The position numbers and the translations under genes are program-made. The notes beneath the pieces are model-generated. The model was not told the DNA's origin, did no database searches, and saw only the letters and a program-made list of their open reading frames with translations. From positions 1-6,150 of the forward strand of contig DYTM01000091.1 in assembly GCA_020725985.1 (NCBI GenBank): a DNA stretch of 6,150 nucleotides, in the 5' to 3' direction. Positions 1 to 5,346 of the stretch are shown here, one piece after another (positions within the stretch are counted from its first letter, which is position 1; each line of letters starts with the position of its first letter). The stretch comes from Methanomassiliicoccus sp. (GTDB taxonomy: Archaea; Thermoplasmatota; Thermoplasmata; Methanomassiliicoccales; JACIVX01).

Positions 1-159
1 GCAGGACTCGACGCGGCGACTCCTGTCGCGGGTACAGACCCTCGCCCAGCAGTTGTCGCAGAGGCTCCTACGGCTCAGATTGACCCAGAGGTGCTTTCGG
101 ACCCTGAATCTACCCATTCACCACCACCCAATCATTTCCGTGTGAATGATTGTCAATGA
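1..159 (+). CDS. Possible C-terminal tail of an unidentified protein (5' end outside window)
   Basis: Frame 1 is open from the first base to a TGA at 157-159, giving 52 residues rich in Ala, Pro and acidic residues (it begins AGLDAATPVAG and ends FRVNDCQ). Such composition suits a disordered C-terminal tail but identifies no family. The other two plus frames are also open for much of this stretch (to 83 and 145), and a minus-strand frame is open from 117 to 1, so coding evidence is weak. If real, the gene converges on nrdD. No function can be given. Confidence 0.3.
   Translation, partial: AGLDAATPVAGTDPRPAVVAEAPTAQIDPEVLSDPESTHSPPPNHFRVNDCQ
115..151. repeat. Two overlapping, mutually exclusive inverted repeats
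   Basis: CATTCAC at 115-121 is the exact reverse complement of GTGAATG at 142-148. AATCATT at 130-136 is the exact reverse complement of AATGATT at 145-151, with an 8-base loop. The right arms share bases 145-148, so only one hairpin can form at a time. The element spans the end of the possible upstream gene (stop at 157-159). It could be a 3'-end structure; there is no T-run directly after it on the plus strand. Function unknown. Confidence 0.4.
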
Positions 160-191
160 ATCGCCCCTCTACATTACCCTTTTGCCGATCT

Positions 192-216
192 GCTCATCGA
201 GCGGAGGATGATGAGC
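192..216 (-). other. Hairpin just downstream of the nrdD stop codon
   Basis: GCTCATC at 192-198 and GATGAGC at 210-216 form a perfect 7-bp stem with an 11-base loop. It begins 6 bases after the nrdD stop codon in the direction of nrdD transcription. No U-tract follows on that strand, so it is not a standard intrinsic terminator. It may be a 3'-end processing or stabilising structure, or chance. Confidence 0.3.
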
Positions 217-222
217 GGGACA

Positions 223-2328
223 TCATGTGATGTTGTTCCGCACCCGGTCCTTCAGCTCCCCCAGCTTCCCCTTGTTCCAGCTGTTCGTCTTCGAGAAGAA
301 ACCTGTGACCCTCGTTATTCCTTCGACGTCCGGCGAGGAGCAATGCGGGCAGTTGATGCGAAGGCCCCTGCTCGTCCTCCCACAGCTGAGGCAGGAGGTG
401 AACTCCGGGCTGAAGGCTATCTGTGCGTTCTGGGTGCTGTCGAATGTCTTCCTGACGAATGCAGCGATGCTCTCCGCCGGGGGTTTGTGCTCCCCGAGCC
501 AAACGTGCGTCAGGGAGCCCGCATCGATCAGCGGATGAACGAGTCCCTCCATCTTGACCCGTTCGATTGCGCTGATCGGCGCTCCTACGTTCAGGTAGGT
601 GGAGTTCGTGTAGTAGACCTCGCCCGTGCTCTTGTTTCCTCTGATGACGGTCGGGGCCTGAAGCGGATAGTACTTCATGTCCAACCGGGCGAAGCGGTAT
701 GCGGTGCTCTCCGCCGGGGTCTGCTCGAGAGGCATCTTGAGACCGTGCTCGTTCCCAAGCTTCTCGGCCTCGGTCTTCATGGTGGCGATGATCTTCAACC
801 CGAACTTGAGAGCCTCCTTCGACTCATGCATCTGCTGGCCAGTGTGGTACTGGACCATCTCGTTCAGTCCCACCATGCCCAGGAGGAACGAGGCCTTCTC
901 GAGCCTGAAGTACGGTTTACCATCGAACTTCATCGTCAGGAGAGCGAGGGGACCCTGCTTGCCCATGCCCAGCAGCTTCGTGATGAACTCCCTCTTCTGG
1001 AGGTGGGCTTGAGCGACGAGTCCCACCCTCTCGCGAAGGATCTCGAAGAGCTTGCCGTCATCCTGGTGCGATTCGTATGCTATCCTCGGCAGGTTGACCG
1101 TCACGTTCTGCATCGCCGAGTAGCGCATCTTCCAGGGGGTTTTGGCATCATCCAAGTCTCCTTTTTCGAGCTTGAAGGCGAGCCGGCAGCACTCGCTGAT
1201 CTTCGCGGTGTTTCCCCGATCAAAGACGAAATAGGTGTTGCCCTTCTCCGACGCGACATGCGATATCTTCTGAAGGAACTCCTCATGACCTTCGGTCGAG
1301 AAGAACTTCTCCGTCATGTGAACGTTCGGCTTGGGGAAAAAGAACGGCCTTCCCAGTGCGTCCCCCTCCAGGTACACATCGAAAAGGGAGGAGAGGAATC
1401 TCTGACTTTCGTCAATATAGTCCTCGTAGTTCTGTCCGGTGAACAGGCCCTTTGGTCCAATCGCGGGCACACCGACGAAGTGATTCGGTATCTCCCAATA
1501 GAGGTTGAGGTCGCTGAAAATGGACTGCCCACCCCTCGCGACAGCCTGTTGGGCAAACTCAAAGATGAGGATCTGGGCGAGCTGTTTCATCCTGCCATCG
1601 TCGATACCCTCTAGGTACGGAGCAAGGAAGATGTTGACCGCATCCCAGCCGATCGCCCCGGCGAAGTGACCCTGGAGTGCAGCAGAGAACTTGATGATCT
1701 GCTCGATCAGGACCTCAGGGTGCTTGGCGGGTTTCGCTATCGATATCGCGTTCGGAAGATTCAACCCGAACTTCTTCACGTATTCTATCGACTGCCCGCT
1801 GCAGTAGGGGCGGTCGACCATTCCCAGGTCGTGGAGGTGGATGTCGCCTTTCATGTGCGCGTCGGCCATATCCTGTGAGAACACCTCTAGAAGGGCGAAT
1901 TCCTTCTTGATTCTTTCAGAGAGGGTAAGGTTGGTGGCCTCCGGACCGTGGGGGACGTTCGCATTCTCCTTGTTCGGATTCATGATTATCTGACGCGCGT
2001 CGTAGAGCGGTACTCCCAGTCTCGTATGCTGCTTCCGGATCTTTGCCAGTCCGTATTCCACCAGCTTCGCGTTCGTGAGCTCCCTGATGAGGGGCGCGGT
2101 AACGATGTCGAGTTCCAGGTTCGATATCAGTTTCTCGACCTCACGCGCCACGATCGAGGCAGCGTCTTCACTGATTGTCGTCTCCCTCATGAGTGCGTCG
2201 TAGATCTTGCCCCTGTCCCATTTCTTGATCTCTTCATCCGAAGTTCTAACGAAGAGCGACAGCTCAGTGGACTCCTTCTCGTCGGAGTAGACTTCTCCGG
2301 GCTCGCGCAGATACTCTATTGCTTTCAT
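223..2328 (-). CDS. nrdD: Anaerobic (class III) ribonucleoside-triphosphate reductase
   Basis: This glycyl-radical enzyme reduces ribonucleoside triphosphates to deoxynucleotides in the cytoplasm without oxygen. It needs the radical-SAM activase NrdG, which is not in the window. The protein is 701 residues. An ATP-cone-like region occupies about 27-105. The barrel follows, with HLHDLGMVDRPYCSGQS (C176 the likely upper-face cysteine), SAMQNVTVNLPR near 404-415 and TPAESTAYRFARLD near 547-560. A C-terminal zinc ribbon uses C646, C649, C660 and C663. The radical loop RVTGFF puts the glycine at 676, followed by WNKGKLGELKDR. Length and motif order are normal. The start is firm: an in-frame TGA sits directly before the ATG. 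The MGCRS-type cysteine motif of the formate-using T4/E. coli enzymes is not seen; SECCRL (378-383) lies in the comparable part. It is divergent from the gene at 2497. Confidence 0.96.
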   Translation of the reverse strand: MKAIEYLREPGEVYSDEKESTELSLFVRTSDEEIKKWDRGKIYDALMRETTISEDAASIVAREVEKLISNLELDIVTAPLIRELTNAKLVEYGLAKIRKQHTRLGVPLYDARQIIMNPNKENANVPHGPEATNLTLSERIKKEFALLEVFSQDMADAHMKGDIHLHDLGMVDRPYCSGQSIEYVKKFGLNLPNAISIAKPAKHPEVLIEQIIKFSAALQGHFAGAIGWDAVNIFLAPYLEGIDDGRMKQLAQILIFEFAQQAVARGGQSIFSDLNLYWEIPNHFVGVPAIGPKGLFTGQNYEDYIDESQRFLSSLFDVYLEGDALGRPFFFPKPNVHMTEKFFSTEGHEEFLQKISHVASEKGNTYFVFDRGNTAKISECCRLAFKLEKGDLDDAKTPWKMRYSAMQNVTVNLPRIAYESHQDDGKLFEILRERVGLVAQAHLQKREFITKLLGMGKQGPLALLTMKFDGKPYFRLEKASFLLGMVGLNEMVQYHTGQQMHESKEALKFGLKIIATMKTEAEKLGNEHGLKMPLEQTPAESTAYRFARLDMKYYPLQAPTVIRGNKSTGEVYYTNSTYLNVGAPISAIERVKMEGLVHPLIDAGSLTHVWLGEHKPPAESIAAFVRKTFDSTQNAQIAFSPEFTSCLSCGRTSRGLRINCPHCSSPDVEGITRVTGFFSKTNSWNKGKLGELKDRVRNNIT

Positions 2329-2390
2329 TCAACCACTTCTGAAAAGGGATACTTGGATGGTCTCCGCATCCCCGCTACAAGGTGCGGTAG

Positions 2391-2411
2391 TTATTTACCC
2401 TTTGGTTTAAA
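2391..2411 (-). promoter_or_regulatory. Candidate nrdD promoter
   Basis: Read on the minus strand, 2397-2391 gives TAAATAA, preceded by CAAAGGG, a purine-rich stretch resembling a BRE. TTTAAA at 2411-2406 is a second A/T core. A TATA centre near 2394 predicts transcription starting about 2368, leaving a leader of roughly 40 bases. The leader ends in GTGGTTGA directly before the ATG, only a weak Shine-Dalgarno match. A weaker AAGTATC core nearer the start would instead give a leaderless message; the sequence does not settle this. Confidence 0.45.
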
Positions 2412-2460
2412 GGTATTTTGGAACCTGAATTGCTAAAAGTTAACGGATGTTGAAAGGGTA
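2396..2460. repeat. AAAGGGTA motif in mirror orientation at both divergent promoters
   Basis: TACCCTTT at 2396-2403 (AAAGGGTA on the minus strand) and AAAGGGTA at 2453-2460 form a perfect 8-bp inverted repeat 49 bases apart. Each copy runs into the A/T-rich core of its own promoter. A shortened copy, AAAGGTA, lies at 2409-2415 and makes an imperfect palindrome with the first. A loose copy, AAAGGGATA, begins near 2343. This could be the organism's BRE sequence or an operator read by one regulator at both genes. Confidence 0.45.
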
Positions 2461-2474
2461 TTTATTTATCATAT
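2459..2474 (+). promoter_or_regulatory. TATA-type promoter of the divergent wHTH-like gene
   Basis: The run TATTTATTTATC from 2459 follows the purine stretch GAAAGGG. With the usual archaeal spacing of about 26 bases from TATA centre to start site, transcription would begin about 2490-2497. That leaves at most a few bases before the ATG at 2497. No Shine-Dalgarno sequence is seen, which agrees with a leaderless message. Confidence 0.6.
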
Positions 2475-2496
2475 CTGTTACCATGTTTGTGAGCAG

Positions 2497-3078
2497 ATGT
2501 TCAATCCAGAGGAGGACTTGAGGCGGACGATATTCGAGATCTTGGGCGGTGATGGCAAATCCATCAGTGCTCTCTCCCGCGAACTCGAGAAGAGAGGATA
2601 CGACATCCACCGACTTATACTGACCGGCTACCTCCGTGCCCTCACAGACATGAGGATACTCAAGGAACGGGAAGTACCTCCGGCGAAGATCTATGCTCCA
2701 GTCAAAGCGCTTGAGAAGGACATCTACGCGATCGTCGGTGAAAAGACCCGGGAGATGGCAGTCGGGGAAAAGGTAGATTCTTTGATACTTCTCCTGCTGT
2801 ACAAGCTGTTCAGGCGGTCGATCTTCCTGGACGAGCTCAAGAGAGCCGGTGTGGAAGGTCAACCTCCAGGGAGGATCGCCACTCCCGACGAGAGGCAGGA
2901 GGCAAAGAGAGTTCTGGCGAGGGCCGGATGGAAGATTCCGGACAGCAGCAAGGCGTATGTCCTCGACGATGAGAGTCTGAGCGGCCCAGCAGCCGAGATC
3001 ATGAGATCAGTCATGATCGATTTCTTCGATGTCGGACACATGGTCAAGGAGACGACTCAAACCAAGCTTTCTCTGTGA
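2497..3078 (+). CDS. Uncharacterised protein with probable winged-helix N-terminal domain
   Basis: I do not recognise this 193-residue protein as a named family. Residues about 6-70 read as a winged helix: helix LRRTIFEILGG, then SISALSRELEKRGYDIHRLILTGYLRALTDMRIL as helix-turn-helix and recognition helix, then EREVPPAKIYAP as a likely wing. Residues 92-120 (VDSLILLLLYKLF... LDELKRAGV) are helical, too short and charged at the edges for a clear membrane span, and may be a second helical or dimerisation domain. The rest (WKIPDSSKAYVLDD, then a helix) is unassigned. There is no metal-binding cysteine cluster; the protein contains no cysteine. It is divergent from nrdD with 168 bases between, so a transcriptional regulator acting on itself and nrdD is a reasonable but unproven reading. 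The start is chosen from the TATA box just upstream. No T-run follows the stop. Confidence 0.75.
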   Translation: MFNPEEDLRRTIFEILGGDGKSISALSRELEKRGYDIHRLILTGYLRALTDMRILKEREVPPAKIYAPVKALEKDIYAIVGEKTREMAVGEKVDSLILLLLYKLFRRSIFLDELKRAGVEGQPPGRIATPDERQEAKRVLARAGWKIPDSSKAYVLDDESLSGPAAEIMRSVMIDFFDVGHMVKETTQTKLSL

Positions 3079-3125
3079 ATTCAACCAACATGCCACAGAA
3101 ACCATGGCCACATCCCCTGAAGAAC

Positions 3126-3134
3126 CTATTTATT
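3126..3134 (+). promoter_or_regulatory. TATA-type promoter of the AIR-synthase-like gene (leaderless)
   Basis: CTATTTATT lies with its centre about 27 bases before the ATG at 3157. That places the predicted start site on or within a few bases of the initiation codon. No Shine-Dalgarno sequence precedes the ATG, so a leaderless message is likely. It resembles the TATA box at 2459, though the AAAGGGTA motif is absent here. Confidence 0.65.
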
Positions 3135-3156
3135 CACCGAGTCCATACTGAACGGC

Positions 3157-4155
3157 ATGGACCTTGAGGCCTTGGTCTCGGAGATCAGGGGTCATCCCGG
3201 GGTCACGAGGAAGCGAACGATTTCGGGGGTTCTTCAGTTCTTCCCCGACATCTATCGCACAAACATCTTGGCCTCGTGGGGAGAGGACGCCGCGGTGATA
3301 GACTTCGGCGATTCCGTCCTTCTCCTAGCAGCTGACGGAATCATGGAGCCGTTGATGAAGACGAATCCCTACTTCGCCGGTTACTACTCTGTCCTGGTGA
3401 ACATCAACGACATATCGGCGATGGGGGGAATTCCCCTCGCCATGGTCGACGTGATCTCGATGAAGGAGGAGAAGATATGTGCGCAGGTGATGAAGGGCGT
3501 GGAAGCCGCCGTGAGAAAGTCCGGTGTGCCGGTCGTCGGCGGCCACACCCATCCGGACTGCGACTACCACGCGATTGATGTCGCGATCCTCGGGACCGCT
3601 GCCAAGGGGGATGTGATATACAGCCACACGGCGGAGGAAGGAGACGATATCATCTTCGCCATGGATCTGGAAGGTTACTTCCCCGAGAGACTGCCGTACG
3701 CCTGGGACACGACATCAAGGAAGGACGACGATCTCGTGAGAAGGCAGATGCTCGTGATGAACGAAATCGGGAAGAGGCGGCTCGTCAACTCCGGCAAGGA
3801 CATGAGCAACCCGGGGTCCCTGGGAACGCTCGGGATGCTGCTCGAGACAAGTGGCTTGGGAGGCATCGTTGACCTCGATCTGGTTCCGAGGCCAGGGGGC
3901 GTAGATTTCGTTCAGTGGTTGAAGGCGTACCAGGGGTGCGGTTTCGTGGTGACAGCGCCGCCTCGGAACTCTGAGGAGATCATCAGAATGTTCAAGGCCG
4001 TTCAGGCGGAGGCCGCCGTGGTGGGGACCGTGAGCGGCGGCAGCAAGCTCGTCATCCATCAGGCCAACGAGAAGGCCGTCCTCTTCGACTTCGATAAGGA
4101 GATCATCACCGGCTGCAAGAGATCGAAGGTCCCCGCCTCATTCCGGAGGTCCTGA
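3157..4155 (+). CDS. AIR synthase-related protein, methanogenesis marker 2 type
   Basis: The 332-residue protein has the PurM/SelD fold signature of ATP-dependent enzymes that activate an amide, formyl or selenide oxygen; its own substrate is unknown. Seen are GEDAAVID (42-49), LAADGIMEPL (57-66), VNINDISAMGGIPLAMVDV (81-99, the metal and ATP acidic loop), VPVVGGHTHPD (124-134) and KDMSNPGSLGTLGMLLE (214-230), the PurM C-domain glycine-rich segment. The start MDLEALVSEIRGHPGVTRKRTI and the ending VLFDFDKEIITG match the methanogenesis-marker-2-like branch as I know it, not purine PurM or selenophosphate synthase: it lacks the SelD Cys/Sec loop. That the exact subfamily is correct is inference. 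Such proteins also occur outside methanogens, so this does not prove methanogenesis. The ATG follows a TATA box by 27 bases. The stop lies only a few bases from the 3' end of the convergent SRP RNA. Confidence 0.85.
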   Translation: MDLEALVSEIRGHPGVTRKRTISGVLQFFPDIYRTNILASWGEDAAVIDFGDSVLLLAADGIMEPLMKTNPYFAGYYSVLVNINDISAMGGIPLAMVDVISMKEEKICAQVMKGVEAAVRKSGVPVVGGHTHPDCDYHAIDVAILGTAAKGDVIYSHTAEEGDDIIFAMDLEGYFPERLPYAWDTTSRKDDDLVRRQMLVMNEIGKRRLVNSGKDMSNPGSLGTLGMLLETSGLGGIVDLDLVPRPGGVDFVQWLKAYQGCGFVVTAPPRNSEEIIRMFKAVQAEAAVVGTVSGGSKLVIHQANEKAVLFDFDKEIITGCKRSKVPASFRRS

Positions 4156-4161
4156 GTCGGG

Positions 4162-4478
4162 GAAGTGCTAGGCCACGGGGGTTGCCGCTCGGTCCGATGG
4201 AGGTGATCCCTGCACCTGCTCAGCCCCGTCACCCCTCGAGCGTCGGGAGTCCATGGTTAAGCTGCTCCCGTCAGGGCCTGACTCATTCCCCATGACCAGA
4301 GCAAGGGGCACAACCCTCCAGCTGCGCCACGATGCTGCCACCGGCCCCGAGGGACAGAGCCTCATAGTCGATGCAAGGGCCTCCACCGCTCCGTTTACGA
4401 CGTCCCCCGCTGTCACCCCCGCATATCGACGATTTCGGAGTAGTAGGACACGCCGAACGTCCCGGTCAAGCCTAGCGC
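4162..4478 (-). ncRNA. ffs: Archaeal signal recognition particle RNA (7S/SRP RNA)
   Basis: This is the RNA scaffold of the SRP, which targets membrane and secreted proteins with SRP19 and SRP54 (Ffh). Read on the minus strand, helix 1 pairs GCTAGGC (4476-4470) with GCCTAGC (4173-4167), perfectly. The 5' domain has CCGAAATCGTCGATATGC (4438-4421), very close to the conserved archaeal segment. Helix 5 opens with CGGGGGT (4421-4415) paired with ACCCCCG (4182-4176). The SRP54-binding helix 8 reads GTCAGG-CCC-TGAC-GGG-AGCAGC (4282-4261), with the conserved symmetric-loop strands and an outer stem between TCATGG (near 4295-4290) and CCATGG just after. About 317 nt suits archaeal SRP RNAs. The apical loop UGAC differs from the usual GNAR. 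Both ends are estimates: the 5' end from the TATA box at 4499-4508, the 3' end from helix 1. No T-run marks termination. Confidence 0.93.
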
Positions 4479-4498
4479 CCCCAATTAGGCCATCATCG

Positions 4499-4508
4499 TA
4501 TTTATAAC
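4499..4508 (-). promoter_or_regulatory. TATA box of the SRP RNA gene
   Basis: On the minus strand this reads GTTATAAATA, preceded by CAAATA, which is a better upstream purine-rich element than the pyrimidine-rich flank on the other side. Its centre is about 27 bases before the first base of helix 1, as expected for an archaeal stable-RNA gene. Confidence 0.75.
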
Positions 4509-4560
4509 TATTTGAATGGCCCCATCTGGCCAGTTCTTCGATCATGCCGGTGTTCGCAAT

Positions 4561-4568
4561 GTTTAAGT
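4561..4568 (+). promoter_or_regulatory. Candidate TATA box of the cysteine hydrolase gene
   Basis: GTTTAAGT is the best A/T core upstream of the hydrolase. It predicts a start site near 4590. That lies downstream of the ATG at 4573 and about a dozen bases upstream of the GTG at 4603. The similar core TTAAG recurs before lipA. Confidence 0.45.
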
Positions 4569-4592
4569 CCTCATGTCGACTTATTTCCAGCA

Positions 4593-4598
4593 GGGGGT
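4593..4598 (+). promoter_or_regulatory. Ribosome binding site deciding the GTG start at 4603
   Basis: GGGGGT, one mismatch from GGAGGT, ends 4 bases before the GTG at 4603. The ATG at 4573 has no comparable purine stretch in front of it. Confidence 0.5.
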
Positions 4599-4602
4599 AT
4601 TC

Positions 4603-5205
4603 GTGAAGGCGAGCGAAACTGCAATCGTCTTTATCGAGTTCCAGAACGACTTCTGCAAGGAAGGAGGAGCGCTGTACGGCGCCGTCAAGGATCAGATAGC
4701 GAAGCAGGGGACGATCAAGAACGCCGCCGACTGCCTAAAGAAGGCGAGGGGCAAGTGCATGACCCTCATCTGCCCGATCCTCTTCGAAGGCGACTATAGG
4801 GATGCGGGATGCGAGGGAATGCTCGGCCCGATCCACCAGAACGCGGCGAAGGCGAAGGCCTTCCGGAAGGGGACCTGGGGCGGGGAGATCGTCCAGGAGC
4901 TGAAGCCGAGCAAGCAGGACATCGTCATCGATGGGAAGAGAACGCTTGACGCGTTCAACTCGAGCAACATCGACTTCCTGCTCAGGGTGGGCTGCATAAA
5001 GAATGTTGCTTTCGCCGGATTCCTGACGAACGTCTGCGTCGAGGGAACGGCGCGATCCGCGTACGACCGAGGATACAAGGTCTTCCTGTTGAAGGACTGC
5101 ACTGCCGCGATGTCCGAGGAGGAGCAGAAGTACGTCGAGGAGAAGTTCTTCCCCTTAATGGGGGAGGTACTGACGCACGACGAGTTCCTGAAGCGGCTCA
5201 AGTGA
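4603..5205 (+). CDS. Isochorismatase-family cysteine hydrolase
   Basis: This is a cytoplasmic hydrolase of the isochorismatase-like superfamily, which includes nicotinamidases and other amidases; its substrate cannot be told. From the GTG start it has 200 residues. The catalytic triad is visible: D16 in IEFQNDFC, K112 in IDGKRTLDAF and C145 in GFLTNVCVEGTARSAYDRGY, where the preceding segment should carry the family's cis-peptide. The nicotinamidase metal-binding D-x-H-x-H set is not evident, so I would not call it PncA. An in-frame ATG at 4573 would add ten residues (MSTYFQQGVF...) unlike the family, whose members begin a few residues before the first strand. The TATA position and GGGGGT favour GTG 4603, though ATG 4573 is not excluded. 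The gene is divergent from the SRP RNA and ends in a T-rich tract, so it is probably transcribed alone. Confidence 0.9.
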   Translation: MKASETAIVFIEFQNDFCKEGGALYGAVKDQIAKQGTIKNAADCLKKARGKCMTLICPILFEGDYRDAGCEGMLGPIHQNAAKAKAFRKGTWGGEIVQELKPSKQDIVIDGKRTLDAFNSSNIDFLLRVGCIKNVAFAGFLTNVCVEGTARSAYDRGYKVFLLKDCTAAMSEEEQKYVEEKFFPLMGEVLTHDEFLKRLK

Positions 5206-5210
5206 ACTCG

Positions 5211-5229
5211 TCCTTTCCTTTTCTTTTCC
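5211..5229 (+). terminator. T-rich archaeal-type terminator after the hydrolase gene
   Basis: Starting 5 bases after the stop codon, the tract TCCTTTCCTTTTCTTTTCC has repeated T-runs on the transcribed sense strand and no strong hairpin before it. This matches the oligo-T intrinsic termination known in archaea. Confidence 0.65.
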
Positions 5230-5290
5230 CGTGTTAGGGCATGGTAGGTCGTCTACTGGACATGACGTTCTCGAGGTCAGCCGCTCGAAA

Positions 5291-5300
5291 GATAGTTAAG
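5291..5300 (+). promoter_or_regulatory. Candidate lipA promoter
   Basis: GATAGTTAAG is the best A/T core in the 141 bases between the hydrolase and lipA. Its centre predicts transcription from about 5322, giving a short leader that contains the GGTGA site. The rest of this intergenic stretch (5230-5290) shows nothing I can name. Confidence 0.45.
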
Positions 5301-5333
5301 TGTTCCGCTCCAATGATACCGTCACAACGACGT

Positions 5334-5338
5334 GGTGA
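5334..5338 (+). promoter_or_regulatory. Ribosome binding site GGTGA of lipA
   Basis: GGTGA, complementary to the archaeal 16S rRNA 3' end, lies 8 bases before the ATG at 5347. It overlaps two in-frame GTG codons (5332 and 5335), which are therefore more likely part of this site than the start. Confidence 0.6.
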
Positions 5339-5346
5339 ACGGACCG

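Noticed and set aside
1..117. A minus-strand frame starting at 117 with a CDNC pair, suggestive of a small zinc protein
   Set aside because: It has a stop immediately before the ATG, a poorly spaced ribosome site and no recognisable family. It is only 39 codons before the window edge.
208..214. ATGATGA resembling a C/D-box RNA C box
   Set aside because: No D box with proper spacing or C'/D' pair was found; the match is isolated.
208..1614. A 468-codon open frame on the plus strand opposite nrdD
   Set aside because: The minus strand encodes a full-length NrdD with all motifs across the same bases. The antisense frame has no recognisable domain and is explained by the G+C-rich third positions of nrdD.
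2440..2862. A 140-codon minus-strand frame opposite the wHTH-like gene
   Set aside because: It has no domain and overlaps a promoter-linked plus-strand gene with coherent secondary structure.
4168..4545. A 125-codon minus-strand frame and an 84-codon plus-strand frame (4253-4507)
   Set aside because: Both lie over the SRP RNA gene; base pairing explains the sequence and neither peptide resembles a protein family.
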